52,072 nucleotides of DNA from an uncultured Opitutaceae bacterium. Lineage in GTDB: Bacteria; Verrucomicrobiota; Verrucomicrobiia; Opitutales; Opitutaceae. The translations under genes and the position numbers were made by a program. The stretch's first letter is position 1. Every line of letters begins with the position of its first letter. Shown here one piece after another: positions 29,124 through 37,708 of the stretch. The stretch covers positions 1 to 52,072 of the forward strand of contig CAIXHE010000122.1 of NCBI GenBank assembly GCA_903919205.1. Direction: 5' to 3'. Under the pieces are notes generated by a model, which saw only the letters and a list, made by a program, of their open reading frames with translations, did not search any database and was not told where the DNA came from.

Positions 29124-31292
29124 ATGGCCGACACCAACCCCCCCATGAAGCCCTCGCGGGCGTATGCCTCAGGCGATGACGAGATCGCCGTCGAGCGCCG
29201 GACGCTTCGAGACTACTATATCATCCTGCGGGAGCGCCTTTGGATAGCGCTCCCCATCGCCCTCGTGGTCTCGGTGGGCTTCTTCTACTGGCAGGTGCGC
29301 AAGACGCCCATCTACCAGGCCGTGGCCTCGCTCCAGTTCGAGAAGCCGGAGACGGTCGTCACGAGCCAGGGCGTCGTCGACCCGTCGGTGCGCTCCGGCG
29401 AGGACATCAACACCTACATCCACGACATCGACAGCAACCGGCTGCGCAACAGCGTCATCCAGTCGTTCACGCCCCAGGAGCGCGCCATCCTCGAGCGCGC
29501 CGCCCTGCAGCGGCTTCCCGCGGGCGCCACGCCGCCGCCGGTGGGCGCCCTGATAGGCAGCGTCGACGCGGAGCCCATGCGCAACAGCTACCTGATCACG
29601 ATCACGGTGCGCCACGAGGACCCGGAGGCCGCCGCGCTGGTAGCCAACCGCTACGTCGACAAGTTCATGGACTACCTGTTCGAGAGCGTCGGGGGGAAGA
29701 ACGAGGAGGCCGTCACCTACCTGAGGGCCCGCGCCGAGCAGCTGCGCAAGGACGCCGAGAGCTCCGAGAAGCAGCTCCAGGACTACATGCGCGAGCACAA
29801 CCTGGTGTCGCTCGACAAGAGCATCGACATCGTCTCCGACCGCCTGAAGTCGGTGAACGCCGCGCTCACGACCGCCAAGCTCGATGAGCTGAGCGTCGAG
29901 GAGCTCGTGAAGCAGGTCGAGTCCTTCAAGCGCGAAGGCAGGGACCTCCTTGAGATCTCCTACATCGCCTCCCACGGCGCCGTCCCCTCGCTGAAGACCC
30001 AGCTGAGCGAGGCCGAGCAGCAGCAGGCGATCCTGACAGACCGCTACCTGGAGAAACACCCCAAGGTGATCGAAAACGCGAACCGGATCGCGATCACGAA
30101 GGCCGAGCTCGCCCGGGCCGTGGAGATGGCGATCGCCGACCTCGACGCGCGCCGCGCCGCCGCCCGGGACACCGTGGCCGGCCTCCAGAAGGAGTACTCG
30201 GCGCAGGAGACCCAGGAGCTCAGCCTTCGGGCGCTCAGCGTGGACTTCAACTCGCTCCAGAGCCGCGCGACGGTCGCGAAGAACTACTACATGGAGATCC
30301 TCGACCGGCTCAACCAGACGACGACCTTCAAGAACCTGGACAAGATCGCGCTCCACCCCCTCGACCGCGCGGTCGTGCCCGGCGCCCCGGTCTCCCCCAA
30401 CGTGGGCGCCAGCCTGCGCACGAGCATCGGCCTCGGGGTCATCATCTTCCTCGTGATCGCCATCGGGCTCGGCTTCATCGACGACCGCGTGAAGAGCGCC
30501 TGGGACGTCGAGTCGTTCATCGGGGTTAACCTGCTCGGCATCATCCCGCAGCTCTCGTCGATCGCCGACGAGGAGAAGGTGAGCCTCTCGGAATCGCCCA
30601 CGGGCAGCGAGTCGGGCAACGAGGCCTTCCTCGGCCTCTACAGCTCGACCAAGATCCAGAGCAAGCTCGACTTCCCGAAGTCGATCCTCGTGACCAGCAC
30701 GATCCCCGGCGAGGGCAAGACCCTGATCTCGTGCAACCTGGCCGCGTGCTTCGCCCGCCACGGCAAGAAGACGCTCCTCATGGACTGCGACCTGAGGCGC
30801 CCGATGCTGCACCGCCATTTCCGGCAGCAAAACAACAGCGGCATCATATCGTGGTTCGAGCGCGGGGCGCGGCTGGACGGGGACATCCTGACGAACGCCG
30901 ACCTCGGGATCGTGAAGCTGGCGGACAACCTCTGGCTGCTGACCTCGGGGGGCCGCTCGAAGAGCCCGACCGAGCTTCTGGAGAACCCGCTCTTCCCTGA
31001 ACTCCTCGAGCGGCTGAAGAAGGAGTTCGAGCTCGTCGTGATCGACTCGCCCCCTATGGGCGCCGTCACTGACGCGATGCTGATAGCCGAGCGCGCCGAC
31101 GAGGTGATCTACGTGTGCCGCTTCAACCGCGCCTACCGCAAGCACATCCGCCTCTACATCAAGGCCCTGAGGGAGGGAAAGAACGAGATCCTCGGGATCG
31201 TGCTGAACGGGTTGTCCCCCCGCCGGATCGAGTACTACTCGAACTACCGGTACTACCGCAGCTACAAGAAGTACTACGGGGCCCAGAGCTAG
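29124..31292 (+). CDS. Wzc-like chain-length regulator with tyrosine autokinase domain
   Basis: 722 residues. A Wzz-type first membrane helix (about 37-55) and a second (about 435-455) flank a long periplasmic coiled-coil region (about 190-400). The cytoplasmic BY-kinase has Walker A GEGKT (Lys532), Walker A' LLMDCDLRRP (Asp554/Asp556) and Walker B LVVIDSPP. The last 20 residues hold eight tyrosines (704-718), the autophosphorylated cluster. It controls polymer length and export together with an OPX protein. It begins 19 bp after the OPX gene. No glycosyltransferase, flippase or polymerase gene is in the window. Confidence 0.93.
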   Translation: MADTNPPMKPSRAYASGDDEIAVERRTLRDYYIILRERLWIALPIALVVSVGFFYWQVRKTPIYQAVASLQFEKPETVVTSQGVVDPSVRSGEDINTYIHDIDSNRLRNSVIQSFTPQERAILERAALQRLPAGATPPPVGALIGSVDAEPMRNSYLITITVRHEDPEAAALVANRYVDKFMDYLFESVGGKNEEAVTYLRARAEQLRKDAESSEKQLQDYMREHNLVSLDKSIDIVSDRLKSVNAALTTAKLDELSVEELVKQVESFKREGRDLLEISYIASHGAVPSLKTQLSEAEQQQAILTDRYLEKHPKVIENANRIAITKAELARAVEMAIADLDARRAAARDTVAGLQKEYSAQETQELSLRALSVDFNSLQSRATVAKNYYMEILDRLNQTTTFKNLDKIALHPLDRAVVPGAPVSPNVGASLRTSIGLGVIIFLVIAIGLGFIDDRVKSAWDVESFIGVNLLGIIPQLSSIADEEKVSLSESPTGSESGNEAFLGLYSSTKIQSKLDFPKSILVTSTIPGEGKTLISCNLAACFARHGKKTLLMDCDLRRPMLHRHFRQQNNSGIISWFERGARLDGDILTNADLGIVKLADNLWLLTSGGRSKSPTELLENPLFPELLERLKKEFELVVIDSPPMGAVTDAMLIAERADEVIYVCRFNRAYRKHIRLYIKALREGKNEILGIVLNGLSPRRIEYYSNYRYYRSYKKYYGAQS

Positions 31293-31307
31293 CGCGCCCC
31301 GAGCCCC

Positions 31308-32156
31308 GTGCCGCACGCGCCCTCAGCGTTCCTGCCAGAAGACTTCGACGGCGCGAAGCCCCTCGTGCTGATCGCGGGCCAGGGGGTCTACCCCCAGCTC
31401 CTCGCCCGCGCCGCGCGCAAGGCCGGCGTGCCGCTCAGGCTGATCGCGTTCGAGGGGGAGACGGACCCCGCGTGGGTCGCCACCTTCCCCGAGGCGGAGC
31501 GGGCCACCGTGCACGTGGGACAGGTGGGCAAGACGCTCAAGCTGCTCGCCTCCTACGGGGCGGGCTACGCCGTCATGGCGGGACAGGTCACGCCCCGGCG
31601 CCTGTTCGACGGGCTCAAGCCCGACCTCAAGGCCGCCACGATCCTCCTCTCGCTCAAGCGGCGCAATGCCGAGACCATCTTCGGCGCGATCGCCAAGGAG
31701 ATCGAGGCGCTGGGGGTGCGCCTCCTCGACGCGCGGGCCTTCATGGACGACCAGATGGCCACCCCGGGCTGCATGACCGGCGGCCGATTCCCGATCGAGC
31801 GGGACTACCTCGAGCACGGCATCCAGATCGCCCGCGAGTGCGCCCGGCTCGACATCGGCCAGGGCTGCGTCGTCCGCAAGGGCACCGTGCTCGCCGTCGA
31901 GGCGTTCGAGGGCACCGACGAGATGCTGCGGCGCGCCGGCTCGCTTAAGACCGAGGAGACCCTCTTCGTGAAGACCGTCAAGGGACGCCAGGACTTTCGC
32001 TTCGACGTCCCGTGCTTCGGCCTGCGCACGCTCGAGACGATGCGGGAGGCCGGGCTCAGGTGCGCTGCGCTCGAGGCCGGTGGCGTCATCCTCCTCGACA
32101 AGCCGGCCGTGCTCGAGCAGGCGAAGGCCCACAGGATCAGCCTGCTCGGCTTCTAG
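31308..32156 (+). CDS. lpxI: UDP-2,3-diacylglucosamine pyrophosphatase LpxI
   Basis: 282 residues from GTG 31308. LpxI cleaves UDP-2,3-diacylglucosamine to lipid X and UMP in lipid A synthesis; it is unrelated to LpxH and is used by Alphaproteobacteria and other phyla. Conserved features: N-terminal LVLIAGQGVYPQLLARAAR, MAGQVTPRRLF, and the C-terminal part KGTVLAVEAFEGTDEML with FDVPCFGLRTLETM. Length is typical (about 270-285). It starts 15 bp after the BY-kinase stop, so the envelope polysaccharide and lipid A genes may share transcription. Confidence 0.93.
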   Translation: MPHAPSAFLPEDFDGAKPLVLIAGQGVYPQLLARAARKAGVPLRLIAFEGETDPAWVATFPEAERATVHVGQVGKTLKLLASYGAGYAVMAGQVTPRRLFDGLKPDLKAATILLSLKRRNAETIFGAIAKEIEALGVRLLDARAFMDDQMATPGCMTGGRFPIERDYLEHGIQIARECARLDIGQGCVVRKGTVLAVEAFEGTDEMLRRAGSLKTEETLFVKTVKGRQDFRFDVPCFGLRTLETMREAGLRCAALEAGGVILLDKPAVLEQAKAHRISLLGF

Positions 32157-32218
32157 AGGCTCCCGACGGGGCCGCTTGCCCTTTGGCCCGCGCGCACCAT
32201 GATTAAACCCCTCCACCC

Positions 32219-32689
32219 ATGCAGAACGACGTCGTAGCCGCCACCGTGCGGGGGGTCGTGCCGACCCCCAACGGCTGCGCCGTGTTCCTGGGCAACGAGC
32301 AGAAGACCTTCGTCATTTACGTCGACCACTCGGTCGGCAACGCGATCCAGATGACTCTCGACGGCGTCAAGAAGGACCGCCCGCTCACCCACGACCTGAT
32401 CGGCAGCATCCTGGTGGGGCTCGGCACGAGCCTCGAGCGGGTGGTGATCAACGACGCGCGCGACCAGACCTTCTTCGCGCGGATCCTCCTAAAGATGGAG
32501 AACGAGCTCGGGACGAAGATCGTCGAGATCGACGCCCGCCCGAGCGACTCGATCGTGCTCTCGCTCCAGCAGAAGCGGCCGATCTACGTGGCGCGCGCCG
32601 TGTTCGACGCGGTCGAGGACAAGAGCGACATCTTCGAACAGTGGAGCAAGCAGCAGGAGGAGTCCGGGGACGACCCGTCCGAGCCGTGA
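32219..32689 (+). CDS. Bifunctional-nuclease-family protein (DUF151)
   Basis: 156 residues. The DUF151/BFN domain fills residues 5-135 (VFLGNEQKTFVIYVDHSVG, RPLTHDLIGSILVGLGTSLE, RVVINDARDQTFFARILL, EIDARPSDSIVLSLQQKRPI). An acidic C-terminal tail (from about 132) resembles a partial UVR-like helix. Some family members have weak RNase/DNase activity, but the physiological role is unsettled. 62 bp separate it from lpxI; its stop overlaps the GTG start of dus (GTGA). Confidence 0.9.
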   Translation: MQNDVVAATVRGVVPTPNGCAVFLGNEQKTFVIYVDHSVGNAIQMTLDGVKKDRPLTHDLIGSILVGLGTSLERVVINDARDQTFFARILLKMENELGTKIVEIDARPSDSIVLSLQQKRPIYVARAVFDAVEDKSDIFEQWSKQQEESGDDPSEP

Positions 32690-33768
32690 GCCAGGCGCTT
32701 CCGCTGCCGATCAGCCCGGGCCAGCCCCTGACGGCGCTGGCTCCGATGCAGGACGTGACGGATCTCGCCTTCATGCGCGTCGTCGCCTCCTACGGCGCCC
32801 CCGACCTCTTCTTCACGGAATTCTTCCGCGTCCACGCCCAGTCCCGGCCCGAGCGGCACATCCTGCGCAGCATCGACGAGAACGACACCGGCCGGCCCGT
32901 CTTCGCGCAGCTGATCGGCGAGGACATACCCCACATGGTGCGCACCGTGGAGGCGCTCCTGCGCCACCCGGTGGCGGGCATCGACCTGAACCTCGGCTGC
33001 CCGGCCCCCAAGGTCTACAAGAAGAACGTGGGCGGGGGCCTCCTGCGCGACCCCGACCGAATCGACCTGCTGATCGGCGCGCTGCGGCAGGCCGTGCCGG
33101 GCCTCCTCACGGTGAAGATGCGCATCGGCTTCGAGGACGACGCCCACTTCGAGCGCATCTTGGGGATCGTGGTGCGCCACCAGGTCGACCTGCTGACGGT
33201 GCACGGGCGCACCGTGAGGGAGATGTACCGCAGCGAGGTGCACTATGACAAGATCGCCCAGGCAGCCGCGCGGGTGCCCTGCCCCCTCCTCGCCAACGGC
33301 AACGTCACCTCCGCGGCCCGGGCCGCGGAGATCGTGCGCGACACCGGGGCGGCCGGGGTCATGATCGGCCGCCATGCGATCCGCAACCCCTGGATCTTCA
33401 GGCAGTGCCGCGAGCGCTTCGCCGGGCGCGAGCCCCTGCGGGTGTCGCTCGGCGACGTGCGGGGCTACGTCGAGCGCCTTTACCACGCGACGCGCCAGGA
33501 GGGCATCCCCGAACGCGCCCACGTGAACAAGATGAAGAAGTACCTGAACTTCGTGGGCCAGGGCGTCGACCCGCGGGGCGACTTCCTGAGGGACATGCGC
33601 CGGGCCGAGTCCGAGTCCGAGCTCTTCGGGATCTGCGACCGCCACCTGCTCTCGGACGCCGGCGCGGCCTTCGCCCCCGAGCCCTACCCCGGGGTCATCG
33701 CGCGACCCAACTGCGAGACGCCGGTGGGCGAGCCCGACGGCTGCTCGCTCGAGACCGTCTCGGCGTAG
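32686..33768 (+). CDS. tRNA-dihydrouridine synthase (Dus)
   Basis: 360 residues from GTG 32686, which overlaps the preceding stop. FMN-dependent TIM barrel that reduces uridines in tRNA. Features: LTALAPMQDVTDLAF (FMN site), LNLGCPAPKVYKKNVGGGLL with catalytic Cys105, TVKMRIGF, LTVHGRTVREMY, and the phosphate-binding GAAGVMIGRHAIRNPWIF, followed by the C-terminal helical domain. The DusA/B/C subtype cannot be assigned securely by eye. It is convergent with sufT, 7 bp apart. Confidence 0.93.
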   Translation: MSQALPLPISPGQPLTALAPMQDVTDLAFMRVVASYGAPDLFFTEFFRVHAQSRPERHILRSIDENDTGRPVFAQLIGEDIPHMVRTVEALLRHPVAGIDLNLGCPAPKVYKKNVGGGLLRDPDRIDLLIGALRQAVPGLLTVKMRIGFEDDAHFERILGIVVRHQVDLLTVHGRTVREMYRSEVHYDKIAQAAARVPCPLLANGNVTSAARAAEIVRDTGAAGVMIGRHAIRNPWIFRQCRERFAGREPLRVSLGDVRGYVERLYHATRQEGIPERAHVNKMKKYLNFVGQGVDPRGDFLRDMRRAESESELFGICDRHLLSDAGAAFAPEPYPGVIARPNCETPVGEPDGCSLETVSA

Positions 33769-33775
33769 GGCCGCC

Positions 33776-34303
33776 CTACTCGAGGCCGAGGGACTTGCGC
33801 CCCTCCTCGGAGATCATGCGCGGGTTCCAGATCGGGTCCCAGACGATGTGGACCTTGGCCCGCTCCACGGCGGGAAGCGCCGCGATCCTCTGTCGCGCAT
33901 CCTCGGCGATCACCGGGCCCATGCCGCAACCGGGGGCCGTCAGCGTCATCTTGACTTCCACCGAGTGGGCGCCGCTGTCCGTCTTCTCCACCGAGAGGTC
34001 GTAGATCAGCCCGAGGTCCACGATGTTCACCGGGATCTCGGGGTCGAAGCACCCCTTCAGGGCGTTCCACACGGCGTTCTCGCTGAACTCGCCCGGCGAC
34101 TCGGCCGCCTGCTCGGAGACCGAGACGCCCTCGATCGCCGAGACGTCGCCGCGCGCGATCCTCAGGAGCCCCAGGTCCGAGCGCACGGTCACGCTGCCGC
34201 CGAGCGTCTGGACGACCGCGACCTCGCTGCCGGCAGGCAGCGTGACCGGGTTGCCAGCCGGGATGGCCGTGGCCGGGCAGTCCCTGAGCACGCGGTGGCT
34301 CAT
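33776..34303 (-). CDS. sufT: SufT-type Fe-S assembly protein (DUF59/MIP18 family)
   Basis: 175 residues. The C-terminal 100 residues are a DUF59 domain (CFDPEIPVNIVDLGLIYDL, MTLTAPGCGMGPVI). The N-terminal 65 residues form the extension of the long SufT subfamily (LRDCPATAIPAGNPVTLPAG, LGGSVTVRSDLGLLRI). The family helps mature Fe-S proteins. It usually sits with sufBCDSU, but here it overlaps the sppA stop by 4 bp and no suf genes are near. Expected to be cytosolic. Confidence 0.92.
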   Translation of the reverse strand: MSHRVLRDCPATAIPAGNPVTLPAGSEVAVVQTLGGSVTVRSDLGLLRIARGDVSAIEGVSVSEQAAESPGEFSENAVWNALKGCFDPEIPVNIVDLGLIYDLSVEKTDSGAHSVEVKMTLTAPGCGMGPVIAEDARQRIAALPAVERAKVHIVWDPIWNPRMISEEGRKSLGLE

Positions 34304-36099
34304 TGGATGGAGAGGTCCATCGGCATCCGGGCGTACATGCCGCGCGGGTCGTTGAAGGCGCGTAGCTGCGCAAGCTCGGCCTCGAGGCGCTCGGCGATCT
34401 GCGAGACCAGGCCCCTGCTTTGCATCCGCAGCGACGTGGGCGCGACCTTCCCAAGCATCTCCGCCAACGCCTCGGAGAGGTTCTTCGCCCGAGGGTACTC
34501 CCCGACGCGGTAGGCCTCACCCAGCTTCGCCTGCTGCGCCGCGTACTTGATGGCGACGTCCAGCCCGCCGATCTCGTCGACGAGCCCCAGCTTCTTCGCC
34601 TCGGTCCCCGACCACACGCGGCCCTGGGCGATCTCCTCGACGAAGGCCGGCTTCAGTTTCCGGCCCTCGGCCACCTTGGCGATGAACTGGCTGTAGAGCC
34701 AGTCGACCATGCGCTGGATGACGGCAAGCTCCTCCGGCGTCTTGGGCCGGGAGATCGTGATCGAGTCCGCGAACTTGCCCGTCTTGACCGTGTCGAAGGT
34801 GATCCCGTGGTCGTTCGCAAGCTTCTGGACGTCAAACTGGATGCCGAAGACGCCGATTGAGCCGGTGATGGTGGTCGGCTCGGCGAAGATCCGGTCGCCG
34901 AAGGTCGAGATCCAGTAGCCTCCCGAGGCGGCATACGTGCCCATCGACACGATGACCGGCTTCACCTGGTGGGCCAGGCGCAGCTCCCTCTGGATCGTTT
35001 CCGAGGCGGTGGCGCTGCCGCCGGGGCTGTTCACGCGCAGGACGATCGCCTTCACGTTCGGGTCCTCGCGCAGCTCCCGGATCTCGCGGGCGAAGCGGGT
35101 CCCGCCGATCTCGCGGCCGTCGCCCTCGCCGCCCACGATGTCGCCCTCCGCGTAGAGGACGGCGACCTGGCCCGAGCCCGCGCCCACCGGGGGGCGCAGC
35201 GAGTTCTTGGCGTAGGTGCCGATGTCGATCTGGCGGAAGCCTTGGGTCGGCGACGTGACGCCGGTCAGCTTCTTCAGCTTGGCGATCAGCTCGTCGCGGT
35301 AGAGCACGTGGTCGACGAGGCCGGCCTTCAGCGCCGTCGACGGCTTGATGAGGCCCTCGGCGTCGACCACGGCCTGGATCGACTCGACGGTCATGCCGCG
35401 GGACTTGCCGATGTCGGCGAGGAGCGTGCCCCAGAGGTCGTCGAGGAGCTTCTGGAGCTGCTCGCGGTTCTCCGGGCTCATGTCGGTGCGCGTGTAGGGC
35501 TCGACGAAGGACTTGTACTTGCCGACGCGAGTCACCTGCACGCCGATGCCGTACTTCTGGAACGCCCCGGCGAAGAAGATGGGCTCGCTGGCGAGGCCGG
35601 GCAGGAGGATCTCCCCGTAGGGGTCGAGGCAGACGTCGGTGGCGACGGAGGAGACGTAGTAGTCGCGCTTGTCGGCAAACTCCAGGAAGGCGTAGACCGG
35701 CTTGCCCGAGGCCTTGAAGTCGGCGAGCGCCGAGCGCAGCTCGCGCAGCGACGCCAGGCCCGAGCTCATCCCGGAGGCCGAGATGTTGCCGAGAAGAAGC
35801 ACCCCGCGGACCCTTGCGTCGTGGGCCGCATGGCGGAGGGCGCGGGTCAGCAGGCGCAACTGGAGCGTGTCGCTTCGGCCGTTCGTGAAGTCGCTCAGGT
35901 CGACCGGCGGGGGGGCGTCCGTGATGGCCAGGGAAAGGTCGAGCACCAGCACCGTGTCGGAGGCCACCTCGGGCGCCTTCTTCTGCTGGCCGAGGGCGAT
36001 GATCGCACCAACGAAGCCGATGAAGAGCAGGAGGGCCCCGGTGCCGAAGATGACCAGGGCCACGAGCGCTCCCAGCATGGAGGTGATAAAGTTCTTCAT
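34300..36099 (-). CDS. sppA: Signal peptide peptidase SppA, long (67 kDa) type
   Basis: 599 residues from ATG 36099, which starts just before the membrane helix (ALVALVIFGTGALLLFIGFVG); an ATG 12 codons upstream is less likely. Two S49 peptidase repeats as in E. coli SppA. The catalytic Lys196 is in the N-terminal half (VGKYKSFVEPY) and the nucleophile Ser392 in the C-terminal half (TYAASGGYWIS). This serine-lysine protease digests cleaved signal peptides in the inner membrane, facing the periplasm. Its stop overlaps the sufT start (ATGA). Divergent from the 497-residue unknown gene. Confidence 0.94.
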   Translation of the reverse strand: MKNFITSMLGALVALVIFGTGALLLFIGFVGAIIALGQQKKAPEVASDTVLVLDLSLAITDAPPPVDLSDFTNGRSDTLQLRLLTRALRHAAHDARVRGVLLLGNISASGMSSGLASLRELRSALADFKASGKPVYAFLEFADKRDYYVSSVATDVCLDPYGEILLPGLASEPIFFAGAFQKYGIGVQVTRVGKYKSFVEPYTRTDMSPENREQLQKLLDDLWGTLLADIGKSRGMTVESIQAVVDAEGLIKPSTALKAGLVDHVLYRDELIAKLKKLTGVTSPTQGFRQIDIGTYAKNSLRPPVGAGSGQVAVLYAEGDIVGGEGDGREIGGTRFAREIRELREDPNVKAIVLRVNSPGGSATASETIQRELRLAHQVKPVIVSMGTYAASGGYWISTFGDRIFAEPTTITGSIGVFGIQFDVQKLANDHGITFDTVKTGKFADSITISRPKTPEELAVIQRMVDWLYSQFIAKVAEGRKLKPAFVEEIAQGRVWSGTEAKKLGLVDEIGGLDVAIKYAAQQAKLGEAYRVGEYPRAKNLSEALAEMLGKVAPTSLRMQSRGLVSQIAERLEAELAQLRAFNDPRGMYARMPMDLSIQ

Positions 36100-36177
36100 T
36101 TCTGTGACGAAGTTACCCGGAATCACCGGTTCCACCAGTCCGAAAGGGCTGGCGCGCAGAAGTTACGCAGGAACGGG

Positions 36178-36206
36178 TTGCAACGCAGCGCACCCAAGCC
36201 TAATAT
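36178..36206 (+). promoter_or_regulatory. Candidate promoter giving a leaderless mRNA
   Basis: TTGCAA (36178-36183), a 17-bp spacer and TAATAT (36201-36206) precede the ATG at 36214 by 7 bp. A start site at the usual distance from the -10 would fall on or next to the A of the ATG, so the transcript would be leaderless. No Shine-Dalgarno sequence is visible. Confidence 0.5.
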
Positions 36207-36213
36207 CGCCCGC

Positions 36214-37707
36214 ATGAATGAGCAGAAGGAGCTCCTGACGACCTCGCAGAAGGCGCTGACCATCAACCTTGATGTGCCTAAGTACGGCACCTTCGCGGAG
36301 ATAGGAGCCGGCCAGGAGGTGGCCCGCGAGTTCTTCCAGGCGGGCGGGGCCTCGGGAACCATCGCCAAGTCGATCTCGGCCTACGACATGGTGTTCAGCG
36401 ACGCCATCTACGGAAAGGCCCCGCGCTACGTGTCGCGCGAGCGCCTCAAGCTGATGCTCGACCACGAGTACCAGCTGCTGATCGAGCGCCTTTCGGCCAC
36501 CCGGGGCGAGCGCACCAATTTCTTCGTCTTCGCAGACACCGTCGCCACCAGCAACTTCAAGGGCACGAACGAGGCCCACGGCTGGCTCGGCATCCGCTTC
36601 CAGACAAAGCCGATGGGCGAGCCGAGCGAGATCGTGCTGCACGTGCGCATGTGGGACAAGGAGGCCGTGCTCCAGCAGCAGGCCCTCGGGATCGTCGGCG
36701 TGAACCTGATCTACGGCGCCCTCTACTACCGCAACGACCTGAAGAAGCTGATCGAGTCCCTTCGCGACAACCTGGGGACCGACCGGATCGAGGTCGACAT
36801 GCTGCGCTTCTCGGGGCCGATCTTCGAGAACGTGGACAACCGCCTGATGTCGCTCTACCTGGTGCAGTTCGCGCTCACCAATGCCGTCATGTTCGGCCAG
36901 CAGGGCGAGGTCCTTCAGCCGTCGGAGGTGCTGCACAAGAAGGCGATCCTGGTCGAGCGCGGAAGCTTCAGGCCGGTCACGCACGTGAACGTCGACATGA
37001 TCAACTGCGCGACAGCCCAGTTCGTGCAGGAGCCGCTGGTCAAGGGCAAGGACGTCGTCGTGCTGATGGAGATCACGATGAACAACCTGCTCACCGACGG
37101 AACGCTGGACGCCCAGGACTTCCTCTCGCGGGTCGACTTGCTCGCCGACATCGGCTTCACGGTGCTCATCTCGAACTACCCCGAGTATTTCAGGCTCACC
37201 TCGTACTTCCGCAGGTACACCAAGGAGATGATCGGTGTCGCGATGGGCATCAACAACCTCCTCGAGATCTTCAACGAGAAGTACTACGAGAACCTCGAGG
37301 GCGGCATCCTCGAGTCGTTCGGGCGCCTATTCCGCAACGCCGTGAAGCTGTACATCTACCCGATGCGCAAGGAGGCGTACGAGATGTTCATCGCGCAGGC
37401 GTCGGGCTCCGGCACCCCCTCGGCCGACCACGCGTTCACCTCGAACGTGCTGATCACGGCGAAGAACGTGAAGATCGTCGACCACCTCTCGAACCTCTAC
37501 GCCCACCTCCTGGAGAACCACTACATCGACTGCCTGGTGGGCGTGGACCCCACCACGCTCAACGTGTTCTCGCGAGACGTGCTGAGGCGCATTAAGGACA
37601 AGGATCCGGCATGGGAGACGATGGTGCCGGTGCCGGTCGTTGAGGCGATCAAGCGCCGGGGGCTGTTCGGATACTCCGACCACCCGATCCTTGCGGCGGC
37701 CAAGTAG
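36214..37707 (+). CDS. Conserved protein of unknown function (497 residues)
   Basis: 497 residues from ATG 36214; the frame stays open upstream only as a shadow of sppA. No signal peptide or membrane helix, so soluble and cytosolic. Striking blocks include FAEIGAGQEVAREFFQAGG and TIAKSISAYDMVFSDAIYGK near the N-terminus, GWLGIRFQTKP, LGIVGVNLIYGALYY, MLRFSGPIFENVDNRLMSLY, and in the C-terminal half LISNYPEYFRLTSYF and GINNLLEIFNEKYYENLEGG. It looks like a slowly evolving enzyme or binding protein. I recall similar proteins in other phyla under inconsistent names, none of which I trust. It ends 1 bp before the dapF-like gene, implying joint expression. Confidence 0.85.
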   Translation: MNEQKELLTTSQKALTINLDVPKYGTFAEIGAGQEVAREFFQAGGASGTIAKSISAYDMVFSDAIYGKAPRYVSRERLKLMLDHEYQLLIERLSATRGERTNFFVFADTVATSNFKGTNEAHGWLGIRFQTKPMGEPSEIVLHVRMWDKEAVLQQQALGIVGVNLIYGALYYRNDLKKLIESLRDNLGTDRIEVDMLRFSGPIFENVDNRLMSLYLVQFALTNAVMFGQQGEVLQPSEVLHKKAILVERGSFRPVTHVNVDMINCATAQFVQEPLVKGKDVVVLMEITMNNLLTDGTLDAQDFLSRVDLLADIGFTVLISNYPEYFRLTSYFRRYTKEMIGVAMGINNLLEIFNEKYYENLEGGILESFGRLFRNAVKLYIYPMRKEAYEMFIAQASGSGTPSADHAFTSNVLITAKNVKIVDHLSNLYAHLLENHYIDCLVGVDPTTLNVFSRDVLRRIKDKDPAWETMVPVPVVEAIKRRGLFGYSDHPILAAAK

Positions 37708-37708
37708 G

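Noticed and set aside
29169..31316. 715-codon open frame antisense to the BY-kinase gene
   Set aside because: Shadow of a gene with Walker motifs and membrane helices on the other strand; no start region or motif of its own.
34969..37707. N-terminal extension of the 497-residue unknown protein
   Set aside because: The extension is antisense to sppA and low-complexity; conserved-looking sequence begins at ATG 36214 behind a promoter.
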